Notes under the pieces: model-generated
What the model was told of the DNA's origin: nothing
Seen by the model: only the letters and a program-made list of their open reading frames with translations
Database searches by the model: none
Made by a program: the position numbers and the translations under genes
From: Tetrahymena thermophila SB210
Taxonomy: Eukaryota > Ciliophora > Oligohymenophorea > Hymenostomatida > Tetrahymenidae
Direction of reading: 5' to 3'
DNA: 64,000 nt
Assembly: GCF_000189635.1 (NCBI RefSeq)
Contig: NW_002476431.1
Location: 434,001 to 498,000, forward strand
In this document: positions 14,019 to 25,124 of the stretch, in pieces
How positions within the stretch are numbered: position 1 is the stretch's first letter
Layout: every line of letters begins with the position of its first letter

Positions 14019-14213
14019 ATGGATCTCGAAAGACTCGGTGTTAAGGAAGGTGTCAAGCTCACTGAAGAATAATACAATGACGTTCTTGAAAAGTTGTTCC
14101 TTTCTAAGAAAATCAGCTTATTGAAGGCTATCGTTTTTAAGAGAGATATTGCTCAACATTTAATTTCCAGACCTGATTAATCACTCACTGATCCCTACAC
14201 TGCTACTGACTGA
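14019..14213 (+). CDS. 64-residue small protein with highly biased codons
   Basis: A short intronless gene of 64 residues beginning MDLERLGVKEGVKLTEEQYN and ending in TGA. It uses C- and G-ending codons (CTC, GTC, TAC, GAC, AAG) far more than its surroundings. In Tetrahymena that bias marks highly expressed genes. The product is charged and helix-prone, with no signal peptide or membrane segment. The central part (KLFLSKKISLLKAIVFKRDI) could form an amphipathic helix. The AAAAATGG start context is typical of the organism. I do not recognise the family. The codon contrast with the intergenic DNA on both sides is the main argument that it is real. Confidence 0.72.
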
Positions 14214-15520
14214 TTAAAATACTAATTTAGTTATTTACTTATGAAAACTATGAATTATTAAAATCCTTATTAGTTTTTCTATTTTTGTATACATCTTTTG
14301 TGTAGTAGCCTCATTTTTTTAGATGGTTTATCATTTCCTTAATCACCCAAAACTTAAATTAATTAACTCCTTCTTTATTATGATTTATAAACAGCAATTA
14401 TGAAAGATTGCTGATCTATATAACATAAAAATTTGTTCATTTTGTATTTTAATATCAAAGCTAACAAGTATAAATTTAATAACAATTCAAACCATATTAA
14501 TTCTACATGCGGAATGAAAATTTTCCCTTGATTAGCGTTAACTATAAGTAATTTTTTTATGTTTAAAGCATCTACTAAATGAAAATTAGTAAAAATCAGC
14601 AAACCAATATAAAATTGTGAGAAGTATGAGTTGTTTTTGATATAAATCGCTCTTTAACATTCATATAAATAAAAAAAATAGAAATGATGAACATAAAATG
14701 CTCTACCAACATATGTTATCAAATAAATATTTTTAATCTAATTTATAAAAAAAGTAAATAGACTGATAAATAATCTTTTCTCCACATTTATTAAAAGAGG
14801 GATATCTTATTTTCTTTTTCTCTTGGTCAGTTGTATTAAATTTGATCAAAAAAAAGTAAAATTTACAAAATTTTCTTCTTTATGGAAACAATTAAAATTT
14901 ATCTGATCTTCTTAGCCAAAAGGAAAATCCTTAAAAGAATTTTATATACTAACTACTTATGTAATTAAATGTACATTAATTTTCTCTGTAAATATTATTT
15001 TATTTCTCTAATTAATATTTAAAAAAATAAAATATATTTTGATATTATTTTTTAAAAATAATAATTTTAAAGATTTAATTTAATATTCAAAAATTAATAT
15101 TCTAATTAAAAAAAGATATTAAATAAAATTTATATAAAATTAATTCTAAATACCATTACAGCCAATCAAATTATTAAATTTCTAAAATTTTTTAATTAGA
15201 CAAAAGAATTTTAGAAGGATTGAGAAAATAAGTTAAAGCATGGTATTATAACGAATATTCACGCTCTATTTTTGTTTATTCATTATTTATTTTTTTTTTG
15301 TTTGTTTGCTTTTTCTTAAGATTAACTTTATTAAATTTTCTATTTTAAGAATATAAAAGATTTAAATGAATGAATATAAATTTTCATTACATTGATTTAT
15401 ATTAAAACCTACAAATATATTAAAATAATTTGGCAAACTATTATTTTTGATACTTAAGCAAAAAAAAATTAAAAATATCACTATCAAAGTATAAGAAGTT
15501 TCAAACAGTATTTATAGAAA
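14214..15520. other. Gene-free region with a U2-like fragment
   Basis: About 1.3 kb of A+T-rich DNA. On the minus strand near 14904-14920 is CCTTTTGGCTAAGA, identical to part of the 5' stem region of U2 snRNA. The branch-point recognition sequence that should follow is absent. Otherwise I see no coding signal. The last part is presumably the promoter of the voltage-sensor gene. Confidence 0.35.
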
Positions 15521-16642
15521 ATGGACATTATCTCTACAGAGTATCTTATTAAGAGGATAAGAACTAGTTCAGCTTACTTTTATTTTTCATTATTTTAGTT
15601 AGTACTTTGCATAACTGTGCTAACATATGTAAATATTTGAATCTTTAAATCTTCAAATAACTCAATTATCTTTTAATATAAAAAGGTACTTACAGATCCT
15701 TATAATCAGTAATATATTATACAAATAGCCATATGAATTCATATAAAATAAGTTTATGAAATAAATATTTTAATTAAATAGCTTACAAAATCCTCTTGTT
15801 TTATGGTTAGAAGCAATAATAGCAATTATCATTTTAGTTGACATTATTATCCGTATTGTAGCTGAAAAAAGAGTAATTTGTTTATAGAAAATCTACTAAA
15901 AGCTTATCAATAATTTATTTGAAAATTAGATGTATTTTTAAAGTGGTTGGAACATTTTCGACTTAGTAAGTTTTATAGTAATCGTAATAGTGCTTTCAAT
16001 ATTTTACTCTGCAGAGCTTAATTCGTAATATTTTTTCTATTTTAAAACCAAAAATAAATACAATTTTATAATGAAGAGAACTAACTGAGGATGAAGAAAA
16101 TGAAGACATAATAGGTTTAGTTTTGATTGCTATAAGATATATTGTTTAGATAATTAGAATAATTTTAATGATTAGAAAGTAATATTGCATTTATTATTTT
16201 TAGGTATATTTAATATTAAAATTATGAATTAAAAAAGGTCTCATCAAACAAGATAAATTCACTAAAATGCAGCTCAAGACTTTAACCTGTAATCTTCAAT
16301 AGAAAAATCTACAGGACATGAATAAAGTATAGTTATAGAAAAGCAATATTGTGATTAAATAAAGCAATTTAGTAGTAATCACTCTTTAAGTATATAGAAA
16401 GCAGCCAAAGATTAGTGAACGAACAAGCTATATAATAAGAATTAAAAAGTATCCTTGAAATAATAAATAATTAACAAAAAATGAAATAATAAATCAAAAA
16501 TTTAAATTCTGAAACTACAAATATCTACTATTAAGTTAAAATAGGCATTTATCTACTTTATAATAAATAAATTTCTAAGCAAATTCTATAAATATTTATT
16601 TACTGTATATAATAATTTGTTCTAAAAATTTATTTTACTTGA
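15521..16642 (+). CDS. Voltage-sensor-domain-only membrane protein (Hv1-like layout)
   Basis: Six exons (15521-15628, 15686-15708, 15782-16024, 16077-16178, 16238-16350, 16398-16642) give about 277 residues. Four helices match a voltage-sensor domain. S1 is FSLFQLVLCITVLTYVLTD. S2 is LWLEAIIAIIILVDIIIRIV, with the Glu, Asp and Arg pattern of VSDs. S3 is WNIFDLVSFIVIVIVLSIFY with the hallmark N-x2-D. S4 is LIAIRYIVQIIRIILMIRK, with Gln/Arg/Leu/Arg at three-residue steps. No S5, pore loop or S6 follows. Instead there is a polar tail and a probable coiled coil (QELKSILEIINNQQKMKQQI), the layout of the Hv1 proton channel. The Asp in mid-S1 that gives Hv1 its proton selectivity is not evident, so channel function is unproven. 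Exons 5 and 6 are less certain than exons 1-4. Confidence 0.72.
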
Positions 16643-16976
16643 TTTAATTTATTTAAATGATAAATTAGTTATAGTAATAATAAAGAAATAAAAACAAATA
16701 TGCTAACTTTGTTTCTGAAATTACTCAATTTTTATTTTTAAATCATTATATTTTAAAATAAATATAATACCCATCCACATTTTTTGTAAATCTTTCTTAA
16801 TTAAACCAAATAATTTTTGGTTTAGTTAAAATATAAATTAATATTAAATGTTTTTTGTATTTAATAAAATTTTTTTTAAATTCATCTTATATAATTATAT
16901 AACTAAGGTATAAATGAATATATTGTACCTTGAATATCGTATAAATTTTAAGCTTTTTAAATTTAAAGCCTATTTA
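16643..16976. other. Convergent 3' spacer
   Basis: A+T-rich sequence between two convergent genes. It is probably 3' UTR only. Confidence 0.45.
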
Positions 16977-19288
16977 TCAGTCTTAGTTAAGTTTGTCGAG
17001 AACTGCATCCATGTTTTTAAGTTTGGTGAATTTATCCTCTAATGATTAATAACCAATAAATAATAAGTAATATGTTATAAAATAAATTTACCTTTAACAA
17101 TTTTTTAAAGATCATCAACATACTTCTAATAAGTTTTAATTTAAAAATATTTTCCTTCTTGATAGAAGATATCAACTCCGTTATATTCTTGGTTAAGCTT
17201 TTATTCAAAGTATTTAAATTTACTTTTATCATTTGATGTTACAAAATATTCTTATTCCAAGTTATTGCCAATTGTATAAACTTTACAGCTTCCAAGCTAT
17301 TAATTAAAGAAGTCCTACAATACTTTATTCTAAATTTTAATTAAATATATCTTAAATTACTTTAATAATAAAATAAAGTCATGTATGATTTAATATTCAT
17401 CATTTTTATTAAAAAGTTATTTTTACTTCTGCACTTACTGAATTAAGTTATTTTATGTAAAAGACATCAACAGATTTTGAATCTGAGAGATCTAAGTCTT
17501 TTATATCATATGATGCCTATAAATTAGCAAGTTAAAGTCTATTTTAAAAGTAATCAGTTTATGAATCAAAGCTAGGTGTGCCATAGGATTAAAGGATGTT
17601 TAGAATTTGTAAAGATTTAAAAAATATGTATCCAGTCATCATTGCATCATAACCAGCTTCATGCATTTTATTATTTTCCTTTAATCCATTTATCTGATAA
17701 TTACTAAATAAAGTGTTTTGTTGGATATTATCTATATCTTCTTTTTCTTATGGCTCATTAATATCAGTACTAATGAAAATTTATGAGTCAATGTCTTTAT
17801 ATTTAAGCATCTTCTCATAGCAGTTTCTTAAGTCAGATTAAAAGTTAACTTCTTAGCTTAACTTTTAAGAAGAATTTATAATTAACTTAGAATCAAAAAT
17901 GACAGGAAAATGCTTGTTAATTTCTTTCTTAAATTCTTAAGAACCTTCAGGAAGGTTATACAAAAACTTGTCATAAAGCTATTTGAAAAACACAAAAAAA
18001 ATCAAATTAAAGTAAAATTTATAATTTGATTACATGCAAAATGTCAATAAAACCATTATGGACAATAATGGGAATTTTTAAGTTAATGATCTCATCTATG
18101 ATACTTCTGAAGTTATAATTCATAATTTCATATTCTTCAAAACTATACTGACTTTATTAAGTATTTTTTGCAGAATTTTAGTTTTGAGTATCATCAATAT
18201 CATTTTTTTCAGTTATTTTTTAAATATTAATTTTTCTTCTTTGATAATGTTTCTCTACATCGTAAACTATATGCACTGGTTGTTGAGGGAATTTTTTTTG
18301 AAACTATTATATTTAAGTTAGCATTTATAATTTAAAATAATTAAATTCATTTATATCATACAAACTGTTCCAATTCTTTATAAAAAGTTGCATATCTTGG
18401 CTCCGTGAGACTAAATTCTAGTTTCTTTCTTCTTTTGTTTTCCATAAAAAGTTCAATCTATTTGCAATATTTATAAAGTATCTTTTATTAATTTATAAAT
18501 ATTTACAGTTTTTTCATTTAAACTCATAAATTCTTTGAAATGGAAACTCTATGACTATATAATTTATTATCTGATATCATTTCTCACTCCTTAGAGGCTT
18601 TTAAAAGAGTCAAATTATTCCTCTTATTATCTTGAGAAATAATAAACGCCTATATAAATTAGTTGATTTATTTATTTCTCTATAATTATAAATTTATTCA
18701 TTAAATTTACCATTTTTGAAAACTTCATTAAAATCCATATTGTGTTGTGATAAAAAATTAAAGGTAGAAGCCTAATTTGTTAATTAATTTTAAGAAATAA
18801 AATAAAATATTTAGACAAAATAATTTCTATTTTCAAAATAAAAATATTTGTTTACGCTATACAAAAATAATTTATCAGATCTTCCATTCTCTGTATATTA
18901 AGTTAAGTACACATTGAACGGACTTGCTTCTATTCTTAATTTCAAAAATAATTATTTTAGCTTTATGTAATCAATAAGATTTCTACTTTTTAGAAGAATG
19001 GATTCTAAAAGGGCATAAACCAAGTTAAATTGGTTAAAAAACAGATACACTTTCTTTTGTCTTCCAGTATCTTTATTGAATCTAAATTGTGATTAATTAA
19101 CAACAAAATAATTTTTAAATTTCTACTTTTTAACAATTTATTTTTACTGTATCAAAACCATTGTTTCTGAGAATTTCAGATCTATTTAGACCTGTCATTT
19201 CAAAATCTAAAGCAATAAAATGGGATTATCTAATTTTATCAAGTATGATGGGCAGATTCTAAACAATATTGGAGCGATTTAAGTTCAT
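16977..19288 (-). CDS. PARN/CAF1-family 3'-5' exoribonuclease (deadenylase type)
   Basis: The protein starts MNLNRSNIVQNLPIILDKIR. Family signatures follow in the right order. FIALDFEMTGL carries the first Asp and Glu of the DEDD active site. The stretch FLSQHNMDFNEVFKNG matches the DFN motif of PARN. PIIVHNGFIDILH carries the third acidic residue. HEAGYDAMMTGYIF carries the catalytic His and last Asp. All catalytic residues are present, so an active Mg2+-dependent poly(A) exonuclease is expected, acting on mRNA or small-RNA 3' ends. TOE1 shares these motifs and is the alternative. No clear R3H or zinc finger was picked out. The polar C-terminal tail ends in LKNMDAVLDKLNQD. Several 50-70-base introns interrupt the gene, one at about 18488-18536. 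Confidence 0.88.
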
Positions 19289-20242
19289 GATCTCTTAATT
19301 CTAATAAATGTAAATATTAATAAGATGATTATTTCTAGAAAATAGGAGATATCCTTTTTAATTAATAGAAGTATTTAATTAATGTTATATTTGACCTTAA
19401 ACCCTAATAAACTTATTGTATTACATAAAAATCAATCAAATTTAAATAAGTAAATAGGCTAATAATTATTTTATCAAAAAATAATATATCTAAATTGACA
19501 TATTAGAATTTTATAAAATAATTAGATTTTCTGTAGTTTGAAACAAATTAAATTAAAGTATTTTAATTTAATAGGTCTGCAAAAATCTTAAAAACTCTCT
19601 TTTGTGCTTTTGTTAGTAAAACAATAAAAAATAAGATATTTAAAAAAAAAATATATATATTTATGTATTATCTATTTTATTTAAATTATTTATCATCTAA
19701 CAATATTAATGTAAAGTGTATTTTAAATAACAGTAAATATAATTTAGAAAAATTTTGAGGTCAAAAAATAATGCTTTAATCCTTTAAATGTAATTTTCAA
19801 ATAATTATTTACTAATTTTTAGACTATTTACAGTAAATAATATAAAAATTAAAATAAAATTTATCTCAATTTACTTTTTAAATATTTTAGTATTAGAATA
19901 ATAATTAGTTTGCTATTGAATAAAGTAAAATATTTTGTTTATAAATCTGACTAAATTTCTTCTAAATAAACTATTTAAATATATAATATATTATTAATTA
20001 TTAAAATTAATTTTTTGGTGAATCAATAACTGTAATAAATTACTTTAAATATTAAACATGAATTAAATATTAGTTTAATTCTTATTTTTTATTAATTATT
20101 TTGAAATTATCTGTAAATTTTATACGTTAGTATGGAAGTATTAATTAATATACAATGAACTGATTATTATAATAATTGATTTATGAATGAAATAATTTTA
20201 TTTTTAAATTAAATAATTATTGAAAAGAAGATTCTAATATAA
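19289..20242. other. Gene-free spacer
   Basis: About 950 bases of A+T-rich DNA between two minus-strand genes. It should contain the 3' end of the histidine-kinase transcript and the promoter of the exoribonuclease gene. I see nothing else. Confidence 0.45.
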
Positions 20243-23200
20243 TCAATAAAAATCTAAAAAGTATTAATTTATTGTATTAATAATTTCTTATTCGTTAAAT
20301 GGTTTAGATAATACGACATCAAAAACCTTAAAGTCCTCTTTAAGGTCTGGGTCATTAGCTATAGTTTCTTAATCCATACCAGACACTCCAATAAAAACAG
20401 TCTTTTGAAAACTTTACTCTTAGATTAATTTTCTCATTTACTTAGTTGATTCAAAACCATCCATTACGGGCATATGAATATCAGATATAACTAATGAAAA
20501 GGCTTTTGAGGAAGAGGGATTGTTTCTTTTTTAAAATTCTGATAGAGATTCACTTCCATTATTACAGTCTTTAATTTAAAATGTAAATTAGTCTGATTTT
20601 TTTAGCATCATCTTCAAAATAGATATATTGAACGGATCGTCATCAGCAATCAAAACTTATAATTCCTCTTTCTAATTATTGACTACAAAACTACCAGTAC
20701 TTTGATCCATTTCATTAAGTGCGTTAGGGTATTTTTTTTTAAATTGAGTTAGTATAGGAGGTAAATTCTTATATTGTAATTTTTGTTTCATATTGTTATT
20801 TAGATTATTACTAGAGCTATTGTTGCTATGATACCCTAAATTCTTGCTTACTCTTTGCACTGAACCTGTTTTTGTTGAGTGAATATAGGTGTTGTTAAAG
20901 CTATTATTAGTCATTTGTGAAGATGCAGCAGGCATAAAAGCAGAGTTTACGTATGCTGGTTTGGATTGCCCTCTATAAGAATATTATGAATCAATAAAAT
21001 TGTAATTTTATTTTGAAAAATAATTCATAATGATATTATTTTATACTTAATTTTCTTGTTAATTTTGCTATTCTTCTTTTTAATTGCCAACATATTGAGA
21101 ATTTTTTAGCTAGTTCTGATTGCTAAAACTATATAAACTAGTATTATTAGTATTATTAGAGTTTGACTAAGCAGGATAGAACTAACCTGAAACAGGTAAT
21201 GCATTGGTACTATTCATTTGTTGGATAGAAAGTTTCATAGTTCCTGCATTTTATTACTATTACTATTTATTTATTAAAAAGCAATCACTTTACAAAGCAT
21301 TATTAAATGAAACATTATGAGCAGGAGCTTAAATATTATCTTGGCTTATGTCTCTTTTAGAATTATAGAAGTCTGGAGGCTCTTTGATGAAACTTTTATT
21401 AGTATTTATGTTCATAAAAGAGTTATCTTCTGTTAAATTTGTTTTTTTTTCATTTTAAAAAGTACTGTTTAAAGAATTTATATTATCTGATTGTTTTGGA
21501 GTAATTCTGCTTTTATTGTATTGTGTATTTTATGTATTGAGCGTACTTATTGGGTTTATTAATGTGCCAGTCTACGAATATTTTTAGAGTAAATTTCTAC
21601 GCGATGGTTTGGAAAGAGGTGACTAAATTTCTTAGTCTGATTGTTATTCATCTAAATCTGGTAACTGCATTATGATTGAAGTCATATTTAATTTCGAATT
21701 TCGTTCATCATCTTCATCGCCTCCTTCGCTTGTGCAATTATCCATATCAGAAGAAGTATTGTTTTCTCCATCAATACTTTCGTTTATATTATTAAAGCAA
21801 TTACATTCTTTTTCAGCTTATTCTTAATCGTTAGACGCTGATAATTTATGACTAATATTATCTTATTTACAATCTATAACATTCAAAGTTTCTTTAATTT
21901 ACTAATGGTTTTACTAATCTTCAATATTATGATTATGATTTTGATTATTATTTTCTTTTAATTCAATTTATGAATAAGACCTAGATGTATTGTCTATTAT
22001 GCTTTAGACTCTATTTTTCTCTATTACATCATTAAAAGATTCTAAAGAATTAGATAATTTTTTATGTTAAGTTCTTCTTTTTGTTGTTATTTAATCTAAA
22101 TCGTTTTCTATTCCTTTATGTAACGAAGTTGTAACATGGTTATTAGTCTTAATTTCTCCTTCTTTTTTAGTATTGTCTATAGTATTTTTTGTCCCTTCAT
22201 TAATTGTTTTCTATATTTATTAAAAAACATTTTCTTAAATAAAGTAAAAAAAAAAATTTTTAAATAATTTTTTTTAGGAATTTTAATAACTATTTTTTTG
22301 AATAAAAGAACATTGACTAATTATTAAATAAAATAAATAGAAATATTGTAAATTTTAAATAGGTTTTTAATTTATTTACCTTTGTATTGTTTACTAATTG
22401 GCTAAGCTTTTTATTCATCCCTGGTCTATTGGTAGTTGATCCTTTGCGAAGTTGATGGTATATGTAAAAAGAAAATTTAGTACCTTCGTTTTATTTAGAT
22501 TTAACATATAGTTTAGGATATGGTCCTAGCAAGCCAATAATAGATCTGCATATATTCAATCCAAGTCCTATTCCTTCAATGTTTAAATTATTATTGTTAA
22601 AGCTAACATATGGTTTAAAAATTTATTGCAATTATTCACTAGACATACCACATCCTTGGTCCAAAACACTGATTTTTAATAGTGATACCTCTCTGTTATG
22701 TACTTGTTTAATAACTTTGGTTATATGAAGTATTATATATTTATTGCTAGGAGTAAATTTGAGTGAGTTTGATATTAAATTTACTAAGACTTATTAAAGC
22801 CTTTGTTAATCTGTACAAATATAATCAGAAGCTAAATCTGCTTAATTTATGATCCTATATTTTATGCCTTTTTCTTTGAAAGAGAAGTCAAACATTTTCT
22901 TTGTAAACTAAATTATTTAAGAGAGTAGACACTCTTTAAAATTAACCTAGAGTTTACCTTCTCTCAATTTAGCATGATCTAAAATGTCATTAATTAAATA
23001 TTTAAGACTACTTCCACTGACATCTGCCATTTCTAGCAAATCAAATATCATTTAGAAATCAGTTGAGTCTGGAGCTAAAGTAGGTTTTACACCAAGTAAT
23101 TAATAATTATTCTGAAGTTATTAAATTATTGTCTCTGCTTAATTTATTTTACTGGTTGTTAAGTTGTTAAGAATTAAGTTATTCAAATCTGGATTCAATT

Positions 23201-25124
23201 CAGCTAGCATATAAAATTAATCAGGATGATATTAATACAAAAATGAATAAATATTTTGACTTTTTAGTTTTTTAAATAGTTTTTTAGCTTCTAAAATAGT
23301 ATAATTCAAAGCTGTGAGCGGTTGACGCAAATCATGAGCAGCATTTGCAAGTACTAGATCTTTATATTTATCGTAACTTTGATACATCTAAATTTTTTCA
23401 GAAATTGATATGTCGTCTACACATAAAACGATTCTAGTATATTTTCCTCTAAATCCGCAAACTTTAATCTGTATAGAGATAGCGGGCTTTTCTTTATTTT
23501 TTTCTTAATGGTTCTTTTCATTTTGTTAATTTTATTCATTACCTTTCTCTTACTATGGTGGATAGTATTTTCCATTCAGCTTCCAAATAAAAAATTTAGG
23601 TTTTTTTGTTGTATATGTATATTCTTCAACTAGAGTTTGTAGCTGTTTATAAAGTGTCACGAAAGAACTACCTCCTTCGCCATGCAAGCTCACAAGACCA
23701 GAGAAAACCTATCCTTAGTTATTAAGATGATTTTCTGTTAGGGTTTATTAATTACTTTTTTCGTTATTATTGATTTTTTTGAGCATCTTAGATTGTGTCA
23801 AATCTTAAAAATTGGTTTGTGTATGCCCCTTTAAGGAGTACCTTACAGGTGAAATAGCTATACTGTTTCCATTATTATTGACATGAGCTAGTGTTAGTTA
23901 ATTAGGAATATTTATGTTACTTTATGCATGCTCATGATTGCTAATATTACTTATTTTTTAAGCACCATTTAATTAATTTAGATTAGTCGCATTTGCTTAA
24001 TTATTTGTAGAATTTGATTAGTCAAGCTGCTTGTTAATTTCAAATGGATGTAGTGGAGAAGAAATATTGCCATTTACAGCAGTAGAAGTTTCCATAACTA
24101 GCTCCTTTGTATCAATCAAAACATTTTAAGCAAAATTAAAGAAAGAATTCATATCCTTTATGCTGTATATTTCTTTACTCTATCCATTAACTAGATTTAA
24201 ATTCCACTCCTTAAAAATATTTTTATCAAACTCGTTTTCAAATATTTATTATCCATCATGATTTGAATTGGCATTTAATAGTGTTTATAAGGGAATAGAG
24301 GGCGTTTGTCCCTAATGTTGATTAGATTTAGTTTATTTTTATTTTTGAAAAGATATATTGTTGACTAGATTAGGCTTTTCTTAGGGTAATTAGCTGCTTT
24401 ATTAATTACTAATTGGCTCATTTTTTAAGCTTTAAGATTTTGTAGAAGATTTGCCTTGTTAAATAGAAATAATAGCTGATGGTAAGACGTTTTCAATAAC
24501 ATCTATCCATTCTTGTTAATGTTGCATAGAAACATATAAAAATCTAGTAAATTTATGATGTTGAAACTTCTAATAAATAGTAACTATAATAATGCACCAC
24601 ATGAGCAGTACTTCAATAATTCTTTCACTTTTATATAGTTGGTAAGTATAAATTGAGAAATTGATAACTAATCCAAGAGAATCATATAAAATTTAACTAC
24701 TGAGCATAAGACTATTATGCGACCCATATATAATGAATCCACATAGTTAATAATAATCATTTAGATTGGAGCTTTTAAAGCGTCTCTCATAAAAGAAAAC
24801 TTCAATTGCGAATAGAATGTTAATCAAGCAGGAAAGTTTATTATAAAGATCTCTTTGCTTTTTTATCGAAATAATAATAACTATAACAAGTATTTGGTTA
24901 ATAAATATAGGAAGTAGAACGAGGTCTTTGATTTCTGAGTCAAAAATAAGTTTAAAAATAACACTCAAATTCACACAAAACACGATAATGTAGACTAAGT
25001 ACATCATCTTGTTATGTTATTATAAATAATATTTACTGTATCTTTATTCATCTTCATAATCAGCAAAATAAAAAAATTTATTTAAAATATTATCTTGCTG
25101 AATATGCTCAATTTTTGCTTGCAT
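20243..25124 (-). CDS. Hybrid sensor histidine kinase with receiver domain
   Basis: Several hydrophobic helices lie near the N-terminus (about 24570-25020, e.g. MMYLVYIIVFCVNLSVIFKL). A long Asn/Gln/Ser-rich linker follows (about 23500-24500). The dimerisation domain has the H-box AAHDLRQPLTALNYT with the phospho-acceptor His, then YLINDILDHAKLREGK. The ATPase domain has NLISNSLKFTPSNKYI (N box), LDQGCGMSSEQL and IEGIGLGLNICRSI (G boxes). A second disordered linker leads to a C-terminal receiver with LIADDDPFN, the phosphorylated Asp in VISDIHMPVMDGFE and the Lys of VVLSKPFN. All catalytic residues look intact, so a His-to-Asp relay is expected. One clear intron is 22211-22379. The ATG at 25124 is the first after an in-frame TGA, but an extra upstream exon is possible. 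Confidence 0.9.
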
